From positions 1 through 64,000 of the forward strand of contig JANQVH010000031.1 in NCBI GenBank assembly GCA_030730425.1: a stretch of 64,000 nt of DNA, given 5' to 3'. This document shows positions 54,643 to 61,944 of the stretch, one piece after another; within the stretch, counting starts at the first letter, position 1; every line of letters begins with the position of its first letter. Under the pieces are notes generated by a model. That model made no database searches, had not been told where the DNA came from, and worked only from the letters and a program-made list of their open reading frames with translations. The stretch comes from Candidatus Nanopelagicaceae bacterium (lineage in GTDB: Bacteria > Actinomycetota > Actinomycetes > Nanopelagicales > Nanopelagicaceae). A program made the translations under genes and the position numbers.

Positions 54643-55482
54643 ATGGATTTAATTGCAACCCTGCAATGTGTTGACCAGCCAGGCATCGTTCATGCGATGA
54701 CAAGCTCTGTCCTAGCCTGCCAAGGCAACATCATCGAAAATCAGCAGTTCACAGATCCAGTAACCAATAGCTTTGTCATGCGCACTCGCTTTGAAACGAG
54801 CGCCTCACTTGATAGCGCTCACAAGCTCTTATCTGAGGGGCTCTCTAAATTCAATCCTGAGTTAACCATTAGAGATAACGCCTCACCCAAGCGAGCTTTA
54901 ATAATGGTTACTAAAGAGAGCCATTGTCTCCGTGATCTTCTCTATCTACTTGAACTTGGAGAGCTACCGATTCAAATCCCTCTAGTTGTAGGCAATCATG
55001 AAGAGTTAAAGAGCCTAGTTGAATCACATGGCATCAAATTTAAATATCTTCCAGTATCTAACGAAAGCAAAGAAAGCTCAGAAACTCAACTGCTCTCACT
55101 TGTTGACTCCGAGAAAATCAATTTTCTCGTTTTAGCTCGCTACATGCAGATACTCTCCTCGGACTTTTGCAGCAAACTCTCTAATCGAATTATTAATATC
55201 CATCACTCATTTCTTCCAGGATTTAAAGGGGCTAAGCCTTATCACCAAGCACATGCAAAAGGTGTAAAGATTATTGGCGCTACTGCTCACTTTGTCACCA
55301 AAGATTTAGATGAGGGTCCAATAATTGAGCAAGATGTAGCTCATGTCTCTCATGCATCAACTCCTGAGGAGCTAATTGCGCTTGGCCGCGATATTGAACG
55401 CCGTGTTTTAGCAAAAGCTGTAAAGCTTTATGCTGAAGATAGAATTTTTATCGTTGGAAATAGAACAGTAATATTTAATTAA
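54643..55482 (+). CDS. purU: formyltetrahydrofolate deformylase
   Basis: PurU hydrolyses 10-formyl-THF to formate and THF, feeding formate-dependent purine synthesis and balancing one-carbon units. An N-terminal ACT domain (ATLQCVDQPGIVHAMTSSVLACQGNIIENQQF) precedes the formyltransferase-like domain with FLVLARYMQILSSDF, INIHHSFLPGFKGAKPYHQAHAKGVKIIGATAHFVTKDLDEGPI (catalytic Asn/His/Asp). 279 residues is normal. TAGAAT plus six bases (TCGCTA) precedes ATG 54643: leaderless. It ends three bases before the tRNA-Arg 3' end. Confidence 0.95.
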   Translation: MDLIATLQCVDQPGIVHAMTSSVLACQGNIIENQQFTDPVTNSFVMRTRFETSASLDSAHKLLSEGLSKFNPELTIRDNASPKRALIMVTKESHCLRDLLYLLELGELPIQIPLVVGNHEELKSLVESHGIKFKYLPVSNESKESSETQLLSLVDSEKINFLVLARYMQILSSDFCSKLSNRIINIHHSFLPGFKGAKPYHQAHAKGVKIIGATAHFVTKDLDEGPIIEQDVAHVSHASTPEELIALGRDIERRVLAKAVKLYAEDRIFIVGNRTVIFN

Positions 55483-55485
55483 GTG

Positions 55486-55558
55486 TGTCCTTGGCCGGAG
55501 TTGAACCGGCGACCTACCGCTTAGGAGGCGGTTGCTCTATCCACTGAGCTACAAGGAC
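55486..55558 (-). tRNA. tRNA-Arg (anticodon CCT)
   Basis: The acceptor GTCCTTG pairs with CAAGGAC, with A73. The anticodon stem ACCGC/GCGGT encloses CTCCTAA, so 34-36 is CCT, reading AGG. The D arm is GCTC...GAGC and the T arm GCCGG-TTCAACT-CCGGC. CCA is not encoded (CAC follows). Minus strand, convergent with purU. Confidence 0.95.
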
Positions 55559-55716
55559 TTAAGTGAAACTAAATTCACACTATATTCACAGAATATTACT
55601 TACATAATAAGTGTGAAGTATCTAATGATAATTCAATATTTTTACGCGGTAAATTGCTTAATTCAATGCTTTCAGATAGCCTAACGCTCAATCTCGTTTG
55701 GAGTTGATTTCTAATC
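55559..55716. promoter_or_regulatory. 158-bp AT-rich intergenic region with TTCAC/GTGAA repeats
   Basis: It carries GTGAA (55563-55567), TTCACACT (55574-55581), TTCAC (about 55585-55589) and AGTGTGAA (55610-55617). TTCACACT and AGTGTGAA are exact inverted copies 28 bases apart. It should contain the promoter of tRNA-Arg (minus) and of the saccharopine-dehydrogenase-like gene (plus). No ORF of note was seen. Confidence 0.4.
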
Positions 55717-56943
55717 ATGAAAGCCCTAGTAATAGGTGCCGGTGGCGTCGGAAGAGCGATAGCAAATATCGCTGTGCGAAGGCCCTTTATCACCTCAATG
55801 GTAATTGCAGATCGCACCCTCTCGCGCGCCGAAGAAGCTGTATATCGCGTTAAAGACCCGCGCTTTTCTGCAGCCCAGGTCAATGCTGCTGAACTGGAAG
55901 ACCTGCGCGAACTAATTCGTAGAGTCGATCCTGATGTAGTCATTAACGCTGTTGATCCTAGATTTGTAATGCCAATTTTTCTTGCATGCGAAATCGAAAA
56001 TACTAATTACATCGATATGGCAATGTCTCTCTCAAGGCCGCATCCTCACTACCCGCATCGCGAAACTGGTGTGAAGCTAGGAGATGAGCAGTTTGCAAGA
56101 GATTGGAATTGGGAAGAGAGAAAAATATATGCCCTTGTTGGTATGGGCGTCGAGCCTGGCATGAGCGATATCTTTGCTAAATATGCAAACGATGAACTCT
56201 TCTCAAGAATTGATTCAATAACTGTTCTTGATGGCTCTAATTTAAGAGTTGAAGGAGCAGATTTTGCGCCCTCTTTCTCAATCTGGACCACAATCGAGGA
56301 GTGTTTAAATCCTCCGCTAGTTTGGGAAGATGGTCGCGGTTGGTTTACAACTGAACCATTTAGCGAGATTGAGGTATTTGATTTCCCAGAAGGTATTGGG
56401 CCAGTTGAATGTGTAAACGTGGAACACGAAGAGGTAGTTCTAATTCCTCAAAAGATTGATGCCAAAAAAGTTAACTTTAAATACGGTCTTGGAGCGGAGT
56501 TCATCCAGATTCTAAAGACCATCCATATGCTTGGAATGGATAAGAAAGAAAATGTGGATGTTCAGGGAGTATCAGTTTCTCCAAGAGATCTTCTTGCAGC
56601 ATCACTTCCAGATCCAGCAACTCTTGGATCAAGGATGAAGGGAAAGACCTGCGCTGGAACTTTAGTAAAAGGATTAGACAAGTCAGGAAATCCGAAAGCT
56701 GTCTATATCTATAACGTAATTGATAATCAGTGGTCTATGAAGGAATATGGCGATCAAGCTGTAGTCTGGCAAACAGCCGTTAATCCAGTGATTGCTATGG
56801 AGTTAATTGATAAGGGAATTTGGAAGCCGCTCGGTGTAAATGGCCCTGAGTGGTTTGATGCCAAACCTTTCCTTGATTTATTAGAGGAATATGGCACCTC
56901 TTGGCTTATCAGAGAAGAAGATGCCAGTAATATCGTAAAGTAA
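55717..56943 (+). CDS. saccharopine dehydrogenase-like / carboxynorspermidine synthase-like oxidoreductase
   Basis: The 408-residue protein begins with a Rossmann loop MKALVIGAGGVGRAIANIAV and has ADRTLSRAEEAV and VINAVDPRFVMPIFLACEIENTNYIDMAMSLSRP. LVGMGVEPGMSDIFAKYA and a C-terminal catalytic-type domain follow. This is the layout of LYS9/carboxynorspermidine dehydrogenase proteins. Lysine metabolism or polyamine synthesis are both possible; a homospermidine synthase of the same superfamily lies 3.6 kb downstream. The SDR gene follows with a TAATG overlap. No Shine-Dalgarno is evident. Confidence 0.8.
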   Translation: MKALVIGAGGVGRAIANIAVRRPFITSMVIADRTLSRAEEAVYRVKDPRFSAAQVNAAELEDLRELIRRVDPDVVINAVDPRFVMPIFLACEIENTNYIDMAMSLSRPHPHYPHRETGVKLGDEQFARDWNWEERKIYALVGMGVEPGMSDIFAKYANDELFSRIDSITVLDGSNLRVEGADFAPSFSIWTTIEECLNPPLVWEDGRGWFTTEPFSEIEVFDFPEGIGPVECVNVEHEEVVLIPQKIDAKKVNFKYGLGAEFIQILKTIHMLGMDKKENVDVQGVSVSPRDLLAASLPDPATLGSRMKGKTCAGTLVKGLDKSGNPKAVYIYNVIDNQWSMKEYGDQAVVWQTAVNPVIAMELIDKGIWKPLGVNGPEWFDAKPFLDLLEEYGTSWLIREEDASNIVK

Positions 56944-57722
56944 TGTCAAAACCGATAGCTTTAATAACTGGAGCCACAGCAGGAATTGGCGCCTCCTTTG
57001 CCGAGCTACTGGCAAAGAAAGGCCATGATCTAGTAATTGTTGCCCGTGATTTAGAGCGCTTAAATCAAAATGCTAGTAAGTGGCGAGAGAACTTTGGAGT
57101 TGAAGTTGAAGTCTTAGTTGCTGATTTAAGTCGTGATGAAGATATCAGACGTGTTGAGCTGCGCCTGCAAAATACCTCAAGACCAATTGAAGTACTAATT
57201 AATAATGCTGGCTTTGGAATAAAGAAAAACTTTTTAGTAAGTGAGATTTCAGATGAGATAGCTCTACTTGATGTTTTAGTAACCGCTCCAATGCGTCTAA
57301 TCCATGCCATATTGCCAATTATGAAGACGCGAAATAATGGAGTAATAATTAATGTCTCAAGTATTGCTGGCTGGATTGCTGGTGGAAGCTATAGCGCTGC
57401 CAAGTCCTATCTAACAGTTCTAACTGAATCACTACATACCCAACTTGCAGGAAGTAATATAAAAATGTTAGCCCTAGCTCCTGGCTATACAAGAACTGAG
57501 TTCCACCAGAGGGGCGATATGAAGATGAGTGGATTACCAAACTGGCTCTGGCTCACCTCTGAAAGAGTTGTCGAAGAAGCTTGGAGGGCCGCTTTAAATG
57601 GAAAAGTTCTCTGCGTTCCAGGAAAGCGATACCAAGTGATCTCAAAGCTAGCCAGATATGCCCCAAGGCCGTGGGTAAGGAAACTCGGTATGAACGTTCG
57701 CTCACGGGGTCAAAAAAAGTAG
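56943..57722 (+). CDS. short-chain dehydrogenase/reductase
   Basis: The 259-residue classical SDR has the cofactor loop LITGATAGIGASFAELLAKKG, LVADLSRDED, NNAGFG, the catalytic Ser in NVSSIAGW, and YSAAKSYL (Tyr and Lys). The ARD following the second strand suggests NADP(H) use. A long C-terminal basic segment ends KLGMNVRSRGQKK. The substrate is unknown. Its ATG shares one base with the upstream stop, so the two oxidoreductases are co-translated and may act in one pathway. Confidence 0.88.
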   Translation: MSKPIALITGATAGIGASFAELLAKKGHDLVIVARDLERLNQNASKWRENFGVEVEVLVADLSRDEDIRRVELRLQNTSRPIEVLINNAGFGIKKNFLVSEISDEIALLDVLVTAPMRLIHAILPIMKTRNNGVIINVSSIAGWIAGGSYSAAKSYLTVLTESLHTQLAGSNIKMLALAPGYTRTEFHQRGDMKMSGLPNWLWLTSERVVEEAWRAALNGKVLCVPGKRYQVISKLARYAPRPWVRKLGMNVRSRGQKK

Positions 57723-57839
57723 AAAACCTAATTTCTCAGTAAATTCTCTAGAAGTTTAAGCATTTCCCTCACCAAAAAGACAGGCTCCCCCCTTTAAGAT
57801 GGCGCTATATAGGCCACTTACTTTTTAAGGAGAAAAATT

Positions 57840-58538
57840 GTGCGTATTTCACTAAAGCAACTTGGAAGAGGCGCAACCCTATTTGCTGCAACCTCCCTAC
57901 TAATGGCAACTACCGCTGTCATTCCAGCAGAGGCTGCTAAGAAAGCTGGAGCAGCTTGTAAGAAACTAAATGCAAAGACAAAAATTGGTGGCGACCAGTA
58001 TTTATGCGTTAAGAATCCAACAGTTAAGAAGGCAAAGAAAACTTGGGTCTGGATTGGATGTATCGATTCAAACAAACTTTATCTTGAGTCAAGTGCTCGA
58101 CTAATTACGATAACTGAGACTGCTGCTCAAGCAGCAACAATGCTCGATACTGAGATTGCTGCCCTTAAGGCTGCCGCTCCGACCGATGAAGCAGAGGCAA
58201 AAGCATTTGATCAGAAAGCAGCTGATGCCAAAGTTAAGCAAGCCGCTGCGCTATTAGATGCTCAAGCTAATACTGATAACGCAACAAAAGCTGGGGCAAC
58301 CACAACAGCTGGAAGGCAATACACAACTAACGCTGCAACCTGGGTTAAGGCTGCACGCAGTTATGAACTTGCTGCCAAGAACTTTGAACGATCAGCTGCC
58401 AGCCTCCGTGACAAGATAAATGAGGTTGAAAAGAAGGAGAAGCAGAAGGTAAACGTCCTCCAGACCGTTGAAAATACAAAGTCTGAGGTTAAGTCAACTC
58501 TCCAAAATAGAAAGCAGGCCTGCAAGCCTGGTCTATAA
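57840..58538 (+). CDS. secreted coiled-coil protein with N-terminal Cys motif
   Basis: The 232-residue exported protein has a signal peptide ending near AEA-AKKAG. A short module with two pairs of cysteines follows (ACKKLNAKTKIGGDQYLCVKN...WVWIGC). A long Ala/Lys/Glu-rich helical region (about 85-220) and a final Cys complete it. The small Cys/Trp module preceding a variable region resembles a motif I associate with surface proteins of acI actinobacteria, from memory. The function is unknown; a cell-surface or wall-binding role is plausible. GTG start with AAGGAG seven bases upstream. Confidence 0.72.
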   Translation: MRISLKQLGRGATLFAATSLLMATTAVIPAEAAKKAGAACKKLNAKTKIGGDQYLCVKNPTVKKAKKTWVWIGCIDSNKLYLESSARLITITETAAQAATMLDTEIAALKAAAPTDEAEAKAFDQKAADAKVKQAAALLDAQANTDNATKAGATTTAGRQYTTNAATWVKAARSYELAAKNFERSAASLRDKINEVEKKEKQKVNVLQTVENTKSEVKSTLQNRKQACKPGL

Positions 58539-58547
58539 AAGAGGCAG

Positions 58548-58973
58548 TTAGCCGACTGTTATCTTTTTCTTTGTTGCCTTCAAAGGGATGTTTTGAAGAT
58601 TGCTCTCTGCAGGGCCCTTTGTAACGGCTCCCGCTAACGAAAAGTTTGCTAAATGGTTATCACAGACCCATTTGTCTCCCTCTAGCCTTAAAGGATAACC
58701 CTGATGGGTGCATGCTAAATTCAAAGCTCTAAATGCTTTTACGCCTTTACCTGTTCTCACCAAAGCAATGTCAATTCCTTTGTTATTTGTGAATTGAACT
58801 ACTCCACCAACTTTCTTCAAGGCAGGGTTCTTTGAAAGGTTTACTACCACTTTTCCATTTGCTAGCACCTTCACACCACTTGCAGCAATAGCATTTTCAG
58901 GTATTAAACCAAGCGTCAAAACAGCAAGGCCACAAAGTACTGCCCGCCTTGATACATTTTTCTCGCTATCCAT
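58548..58973 (-). CDS. Tat-exported Rieske [2Fe-2S] protein
   Basis: From ATG 58973 (AAAGGAG just upstream) the protein has 141 residues. A twin-arginine signal (VSRRAVLCGLAVLTLGLIPENAIA) leads into a small Rieske domain with ligands Cys88-Thr-His90 (LACTHQGYPL) and Cys104-x2-His107 (VCDNHLANFSL). This spacing and the export signal place a [2Fe-2S] electron carrier on the outer face of the membrane. The second-loop Cys residues that form the disulfide in respiratory Rieske proteins are not present. No partner oxidase is adjacent. The frame is open to 59039 but would overlap the GGDEF gene. Confidence 0.85.
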   Translation of the reverse strand: MDSEKNVSRRAVLCGLAVLTLGLIPENAIAASGVKVLANGKVVVNLSKNPALKKVGGVVQFTNNKGIDIALVRTGKGVKAFRALNLACTHQGYPLRLEGDKWVCDNHLANFSLAGAVTKGPAESNLQNIPLKATKKKITVG

Positions 58974-58999
58974 TCTCTCTCCTTTAATACCTTTAGATG

Positions 59000-60412
59000 A
59001 TGAAAATCTATCTCCTTTTCCGCCCCCTTGCCATCGCAACTCTGATCACCTACCTATTTCTCAGGAACAATTCAGATGCAAGATGGGAGTATGACCTGGT
59101 CCTATTTAATCTAGTAGCACTCCTTGCTGCTGCCTCAATTGCCCTTTCGCCAATCCTTGATGATCCCTACGGTAGGGCTGGAGTTATCGGAGCAATCATC
59201 TCCTGGAGCGCAGGGTCGATAACTTCATCGCTCGACTCTTTCTTTGAGATTAATACGCTACTTGATCTTGATGTGATGGCTCAGAGCCTCTATGCGCTTT
59301 TTTATCCACTGGCAATATTTGGTCTTACCAGAGCAATTCGTTTCAAGGTCACCAGTAAATCTCTCGAGTTACTAGATACTTCAATTATCGCAATTGGATA
59401 CACCACGATATTAACTGCGCTTTTAGTAAGACCAGCAATGACAACTATTGAGGGAAGTATCTTTGAGGTATTCCTAGCTATTCTCTATCCAGTAGGAGAT
59501 ATCGTTATATTAGTTTTAGTTCTTCTCTTGGTTTTGAGACAGAGAATAAGCTGGCGAAATAACTTACTTCTTTTTGGAGCAACTACTTTTTTTCTCTCTG
59601 ACTTCTATTTTCTCTATCAATCCTATCTAGGCGAATATGAATTTGGATCCCTAACTGATGTTGGCTGGTTGATAAGTTTTATACTTCTCTCTGAGGCATT
59701 TTGGTTTGCAAATAATGAGGAGCAGGCCCCTAGAAGCTTTAATCCAGCAGTTGCAACAATTGCTCTCCTTGGAAGCTCTACCCTTCTTGCAATTGCAGTT
59801 CTGCAGCCCTCTTATCTCCCGCGGTTTTTAATCCTGCCTGCCTTTATAACCATCGCCCTCTCATTTCTTCGCATGGGCGTTGCTATCAATGATGCTCGCA
59901 ACATGAGTAATGAACAGATTCTGGCAAGGACAGATGAGCTCACTGGCCTTGCCAATCGACGTAGATTCATGGTTGATTGCCAAGAATTTCTTAAAAATCC
60001 TGGCTCGCTACTGATTCTTGATTTAGATGGATTTAAGGCAGTCAATGACAGCCTGGGGCATGGAGTTGGCGATCAACTCCTTAAGCAGGTAGCTATCCGC
60101 TTTCAAAGAGTTATGCCATCAGATTCCCTGCTAGCTCGCTTAGGCGGGGATGAGTTTGGCGCACTAATTCCAGGAGGTGATGGCATAGAGGTTGCAAGGG
60201 CTCTAAAGGCAACTCTCACCTATCCATTTCACATTAACTCACATGAAATCTCTCTAGATGTTTCAATTGGTGAGGCAGGTAATGAGCCGGGCGCAAGCGC
60301 TGCAGAGCAACTCCTTCGAAGAGCTGATGAGGCGATGTATGAAGCAAAGAGATCAAAACTTGGCGTGGTCTCCTGGCATAACCAATTAGGCACATCTGGC
60401 TCTAGGTTGTAA
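59000..60412 (+). CDS. membrane GGDEF-domain protein (diguanylate cyclase)
   Basis: The 470-residue protein has about nine N-terminal membrane helices (no recognised sensor family) and a C-terminal GGDEF domain. Domain motifs are ARTDELTGLANRRRFM, LLILDLDGFKAVNDSLGHGVGDQLL, the intact active site LLARLGGDEFGALI, and RRADEAMYEAKRSK. It should make c-di-GMP. The residues at the usual RxxD inhibitory site do not match, so product feedback is probably absent. ATG 59000 follows TACCTT plus six bases; an ATG one codon earlier fits less well. It is divergent from the Rieske gene across 26 bp. Confidence 0.87.
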   Translation: MKIYLLFRPLAIATLITYLFLRNNSDARWEYDLVLFNLVALLAAASIALSPILDDPYGRAGVIGAIISWSAGSITSSLDSFFEINTLLDLDVMAQSLYALFYPLAIFGLTRAIRFKVTSKSLELLDTSIIAIGYTTILTALLVRPAMTTIEGSIFEVFLAILYPVGDIVILVLVLLLVLRQRISWRNNLLLFGATTFFLSDFYFLYQSYLGEYEFGSLTDVGWLISFILLSEAFWFANNEEQAPRSFNPAVATIALLGSSTLLAIAVLQPSYLPRFLILPAFITIALSFLRMGVAINDARNMSNEQILARTDELTGLANRRRFMVDCQEFLKNPGSLLILDLDGFKAVNDSLGHGVGDQLLKQVAIRFQRVMPSDSLLARLGGDEFGALIPGGDGIEVARALKATLTYPFHINSHEISLDVSIGEAGNEPGASAAEQLLRRADEAMYEAKRSKLGVVSWHNQLGTSGSRL

Positions 60413-60507
60413 ATTTCGCTCGGTCAGAGATATCCAACGAAGTAAGCCCTAAAGGCTTAACAACAAGAGGTGAGATTAACAAGCCCCTAGCAACGGAGGT
60501 TCCCTAA
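60413..60507 (+). promoter_or_regulatory. structured leader of the homospermidine synthase gene
   Basis: TAAGCC (60443-60448) pairs with GGCTTA (60454-60459). The same GGCTT can instead pair with AAGCC at 60481-60485, close to the Shine-Dalgarno GGAGGT (60496-60501). A second purine-rich GAGGTGA lies between, and TTAACAA occurs twice. No known riboswitch class is recognised. Confidence 0.4.
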
Positions 60508-61941
60508 TTGGCAGAGAAGTTCAACAATAAAGTTCTAATCCTGGGAGCAGGATCAGTATCCCAATCAGTATTACCCCTTCTAATCGAGCATCTAGTTGAT
60601 GCAAAGCAAATCACAATTATGGATCAGCGAGATAATCGCTCAAGAGTCAAAGGCGCGCTAGATAAAGGCGCTACTTATATCCAAGATCAGATAACTCAAG
60701 AAAATCTTGATAGTCAGTTAAAAAAGTATTTAAGTGCCGGAGATTTTCTCCTTGATTTAGCATGGAATATCGATGCCAATACAATTCTAAATTGGTGCCA
60801 TGACAATGGAGTTCTTTATTTAAACACCTCAGTTGAGCAGTGGGATCCTTATGAGGGAGGGGCAAATAAACACCCGCTAGAGCGAACCCTCTACCACCGC
60901 CATATGAGTATGCGCGAGATGAAATCAAAGTGGAATAAAGTTGGAGCAACAGCCATTGTTGAACATGGCGCAAATCCTGGACTTGTTTCGCATCTAGTTA
61001 AGAAATCTATGGTTGATATTGCAACCCTTGCTCTTAAAGAATCAAAGGCAGCAGCAGGGGTAGAAAGCGCCCTAACTGATGAACGTTATAACGATCTTGC
61101 TCACCTACTTGGAATTAAAGTTATCCATATCTCTGAGCGTGATACCCAGGTAACTAATAAGCCTAAACAATGGGGCGAATTTGTTAATACCTGGTCAGTT
61201 GAAGGCTTTTATGAAGAAGGTGTTGCTCCAGCAGAGCTTGGCTGGGGAACTCATGAAAAGACTCTTCCATTAAATGCCTATGAACATCAAAGCGGGCCAA
61301 GAAATCAAATTGCAATTGCTCAACCTGGAGCAACAACTTGGGTTCGCTCCTGGGTGCCAAATTTTGAAATACATGGCATGGTAATTCGCCATGGCGAGGC
61401 TTTTACAATCTCAGATCACTTAACGGTCTGGGACGGATCCAAGGCTCTCTATCGCCCAACTGTTCACTATGCCTACTGCCCCACAAATGAAGCTATCGCT
61501 TCGATGAAAGAACTTGAGATGCGCTCTTGGGATCTTCATAGAAATCAGAGAATTATGAATGATGAGATCACAGATGGCGATGATCGTCTTGGAGTATTAC
61601 TGATGGGCCATCCCTATAAAGCTTGGTGGACTGGATCGCTACTTAGCATCCATGAATCAAGAAAGTTGATTCCAGATCAATCAGCAACCACAGTCCAGGT
61701 TGCTTCTGCAGTTTATGCAGCTGTTGCTTGGGCGATGAAAAATCCTGATAAAGGATTACTGGTGCCGGATGAACTTCCTTGGCGCGAAGTACTTGGCTAT
61801 GCCGAGAAGTACTGGGGTGGAATTCATTCCGAGGCTAGCGCTTGGGATCCTTTGATGAATCGAAAAGATTTATTTGAAGGTTGGAATGGCAAGAAAGTTG
61901 ATAGCAGCGATCCCTGGCAGTTCTCAAACTTCCTGGTTTAG
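60508..61941 (+). CDS. hss: homospermidine synthase
   Basis: The 477-residue protein equals the usual length of bacterial homospermidine synthase, which forms homospermidine from two putrescines (or putrescine plus spermidine) with NAD. It has a Rossmann start VLILGAGSVSQSVLPLLIEHL, DLAWNIDANTILNWCHDNGVLYLNTSVE, ATAIVEHGANPGLVSHLVK, ISERDTQ, NTWSVEGFYEEGVAPAELGWGTHE and RHGEAFTISDHLTVWD. The TTG start has GGAGGT eight bases upstream and a structured leader. No other polyamine gene is adjacent, so substrates must come from elsewhere or uptake. Confidence 0.9.
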   Translation: MAEKFNNKVLILGAGSVSQSVLPLLIEHLVDAKQITIMDQRDNRSRVKGALDKGATYIQDQITQENLDSQLKKYLSAGDFLLDLAWNIDANTILNWCHDNGVLYLNTSVEQWDPYEGGANKHPLERTLYHRHMSMREMKSKWNKVGATAIVEHGANPGLVSHLVKKSMVDIATLALKESKAAAGVESALTDERYNDLAHLLGIKVIHISERDTQVTNKPKQWGEFVNTWSVEGFYEEGVAPAELGWGTHEKTLPLNAYEHQSGPRNQIAIAQPGATTWVRSWVPNFEIHGMVIRHGEAFTISDHLTVWDGSKALYRPTVHYAYCPTNEAIASMKELEMRSWDLHRNQRIMNDEITDGDDRLGVLLMGHPYKAWWTGSLLSIHESRKLIPDQSATTVQVASAVYAAVAWAMKNPDKGLLVPDELPWREVLGYAEKYWGGIHSEASAWDPLMNRKDLFEGWNGKKVDSSDPWQFSNFLV

Positions 61942-61944
61942 TAA

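Noticed and set aside
58515-58530. CAGGC-6-GCCTG hairpin at the end of the secreted protein gene as a bidirectional terminator
   Set aside because: The five-pair stem is weak, no T-run follows on the plus strand and only a broken one on the minus strand.
60413-60507. A SAM-I or SAM-IV riboswitch before hss
   Set aside because: AAGCCCCTAGCAACGG slightly recalls a SAM core, but the leader is too short and the remaining helices are absent.
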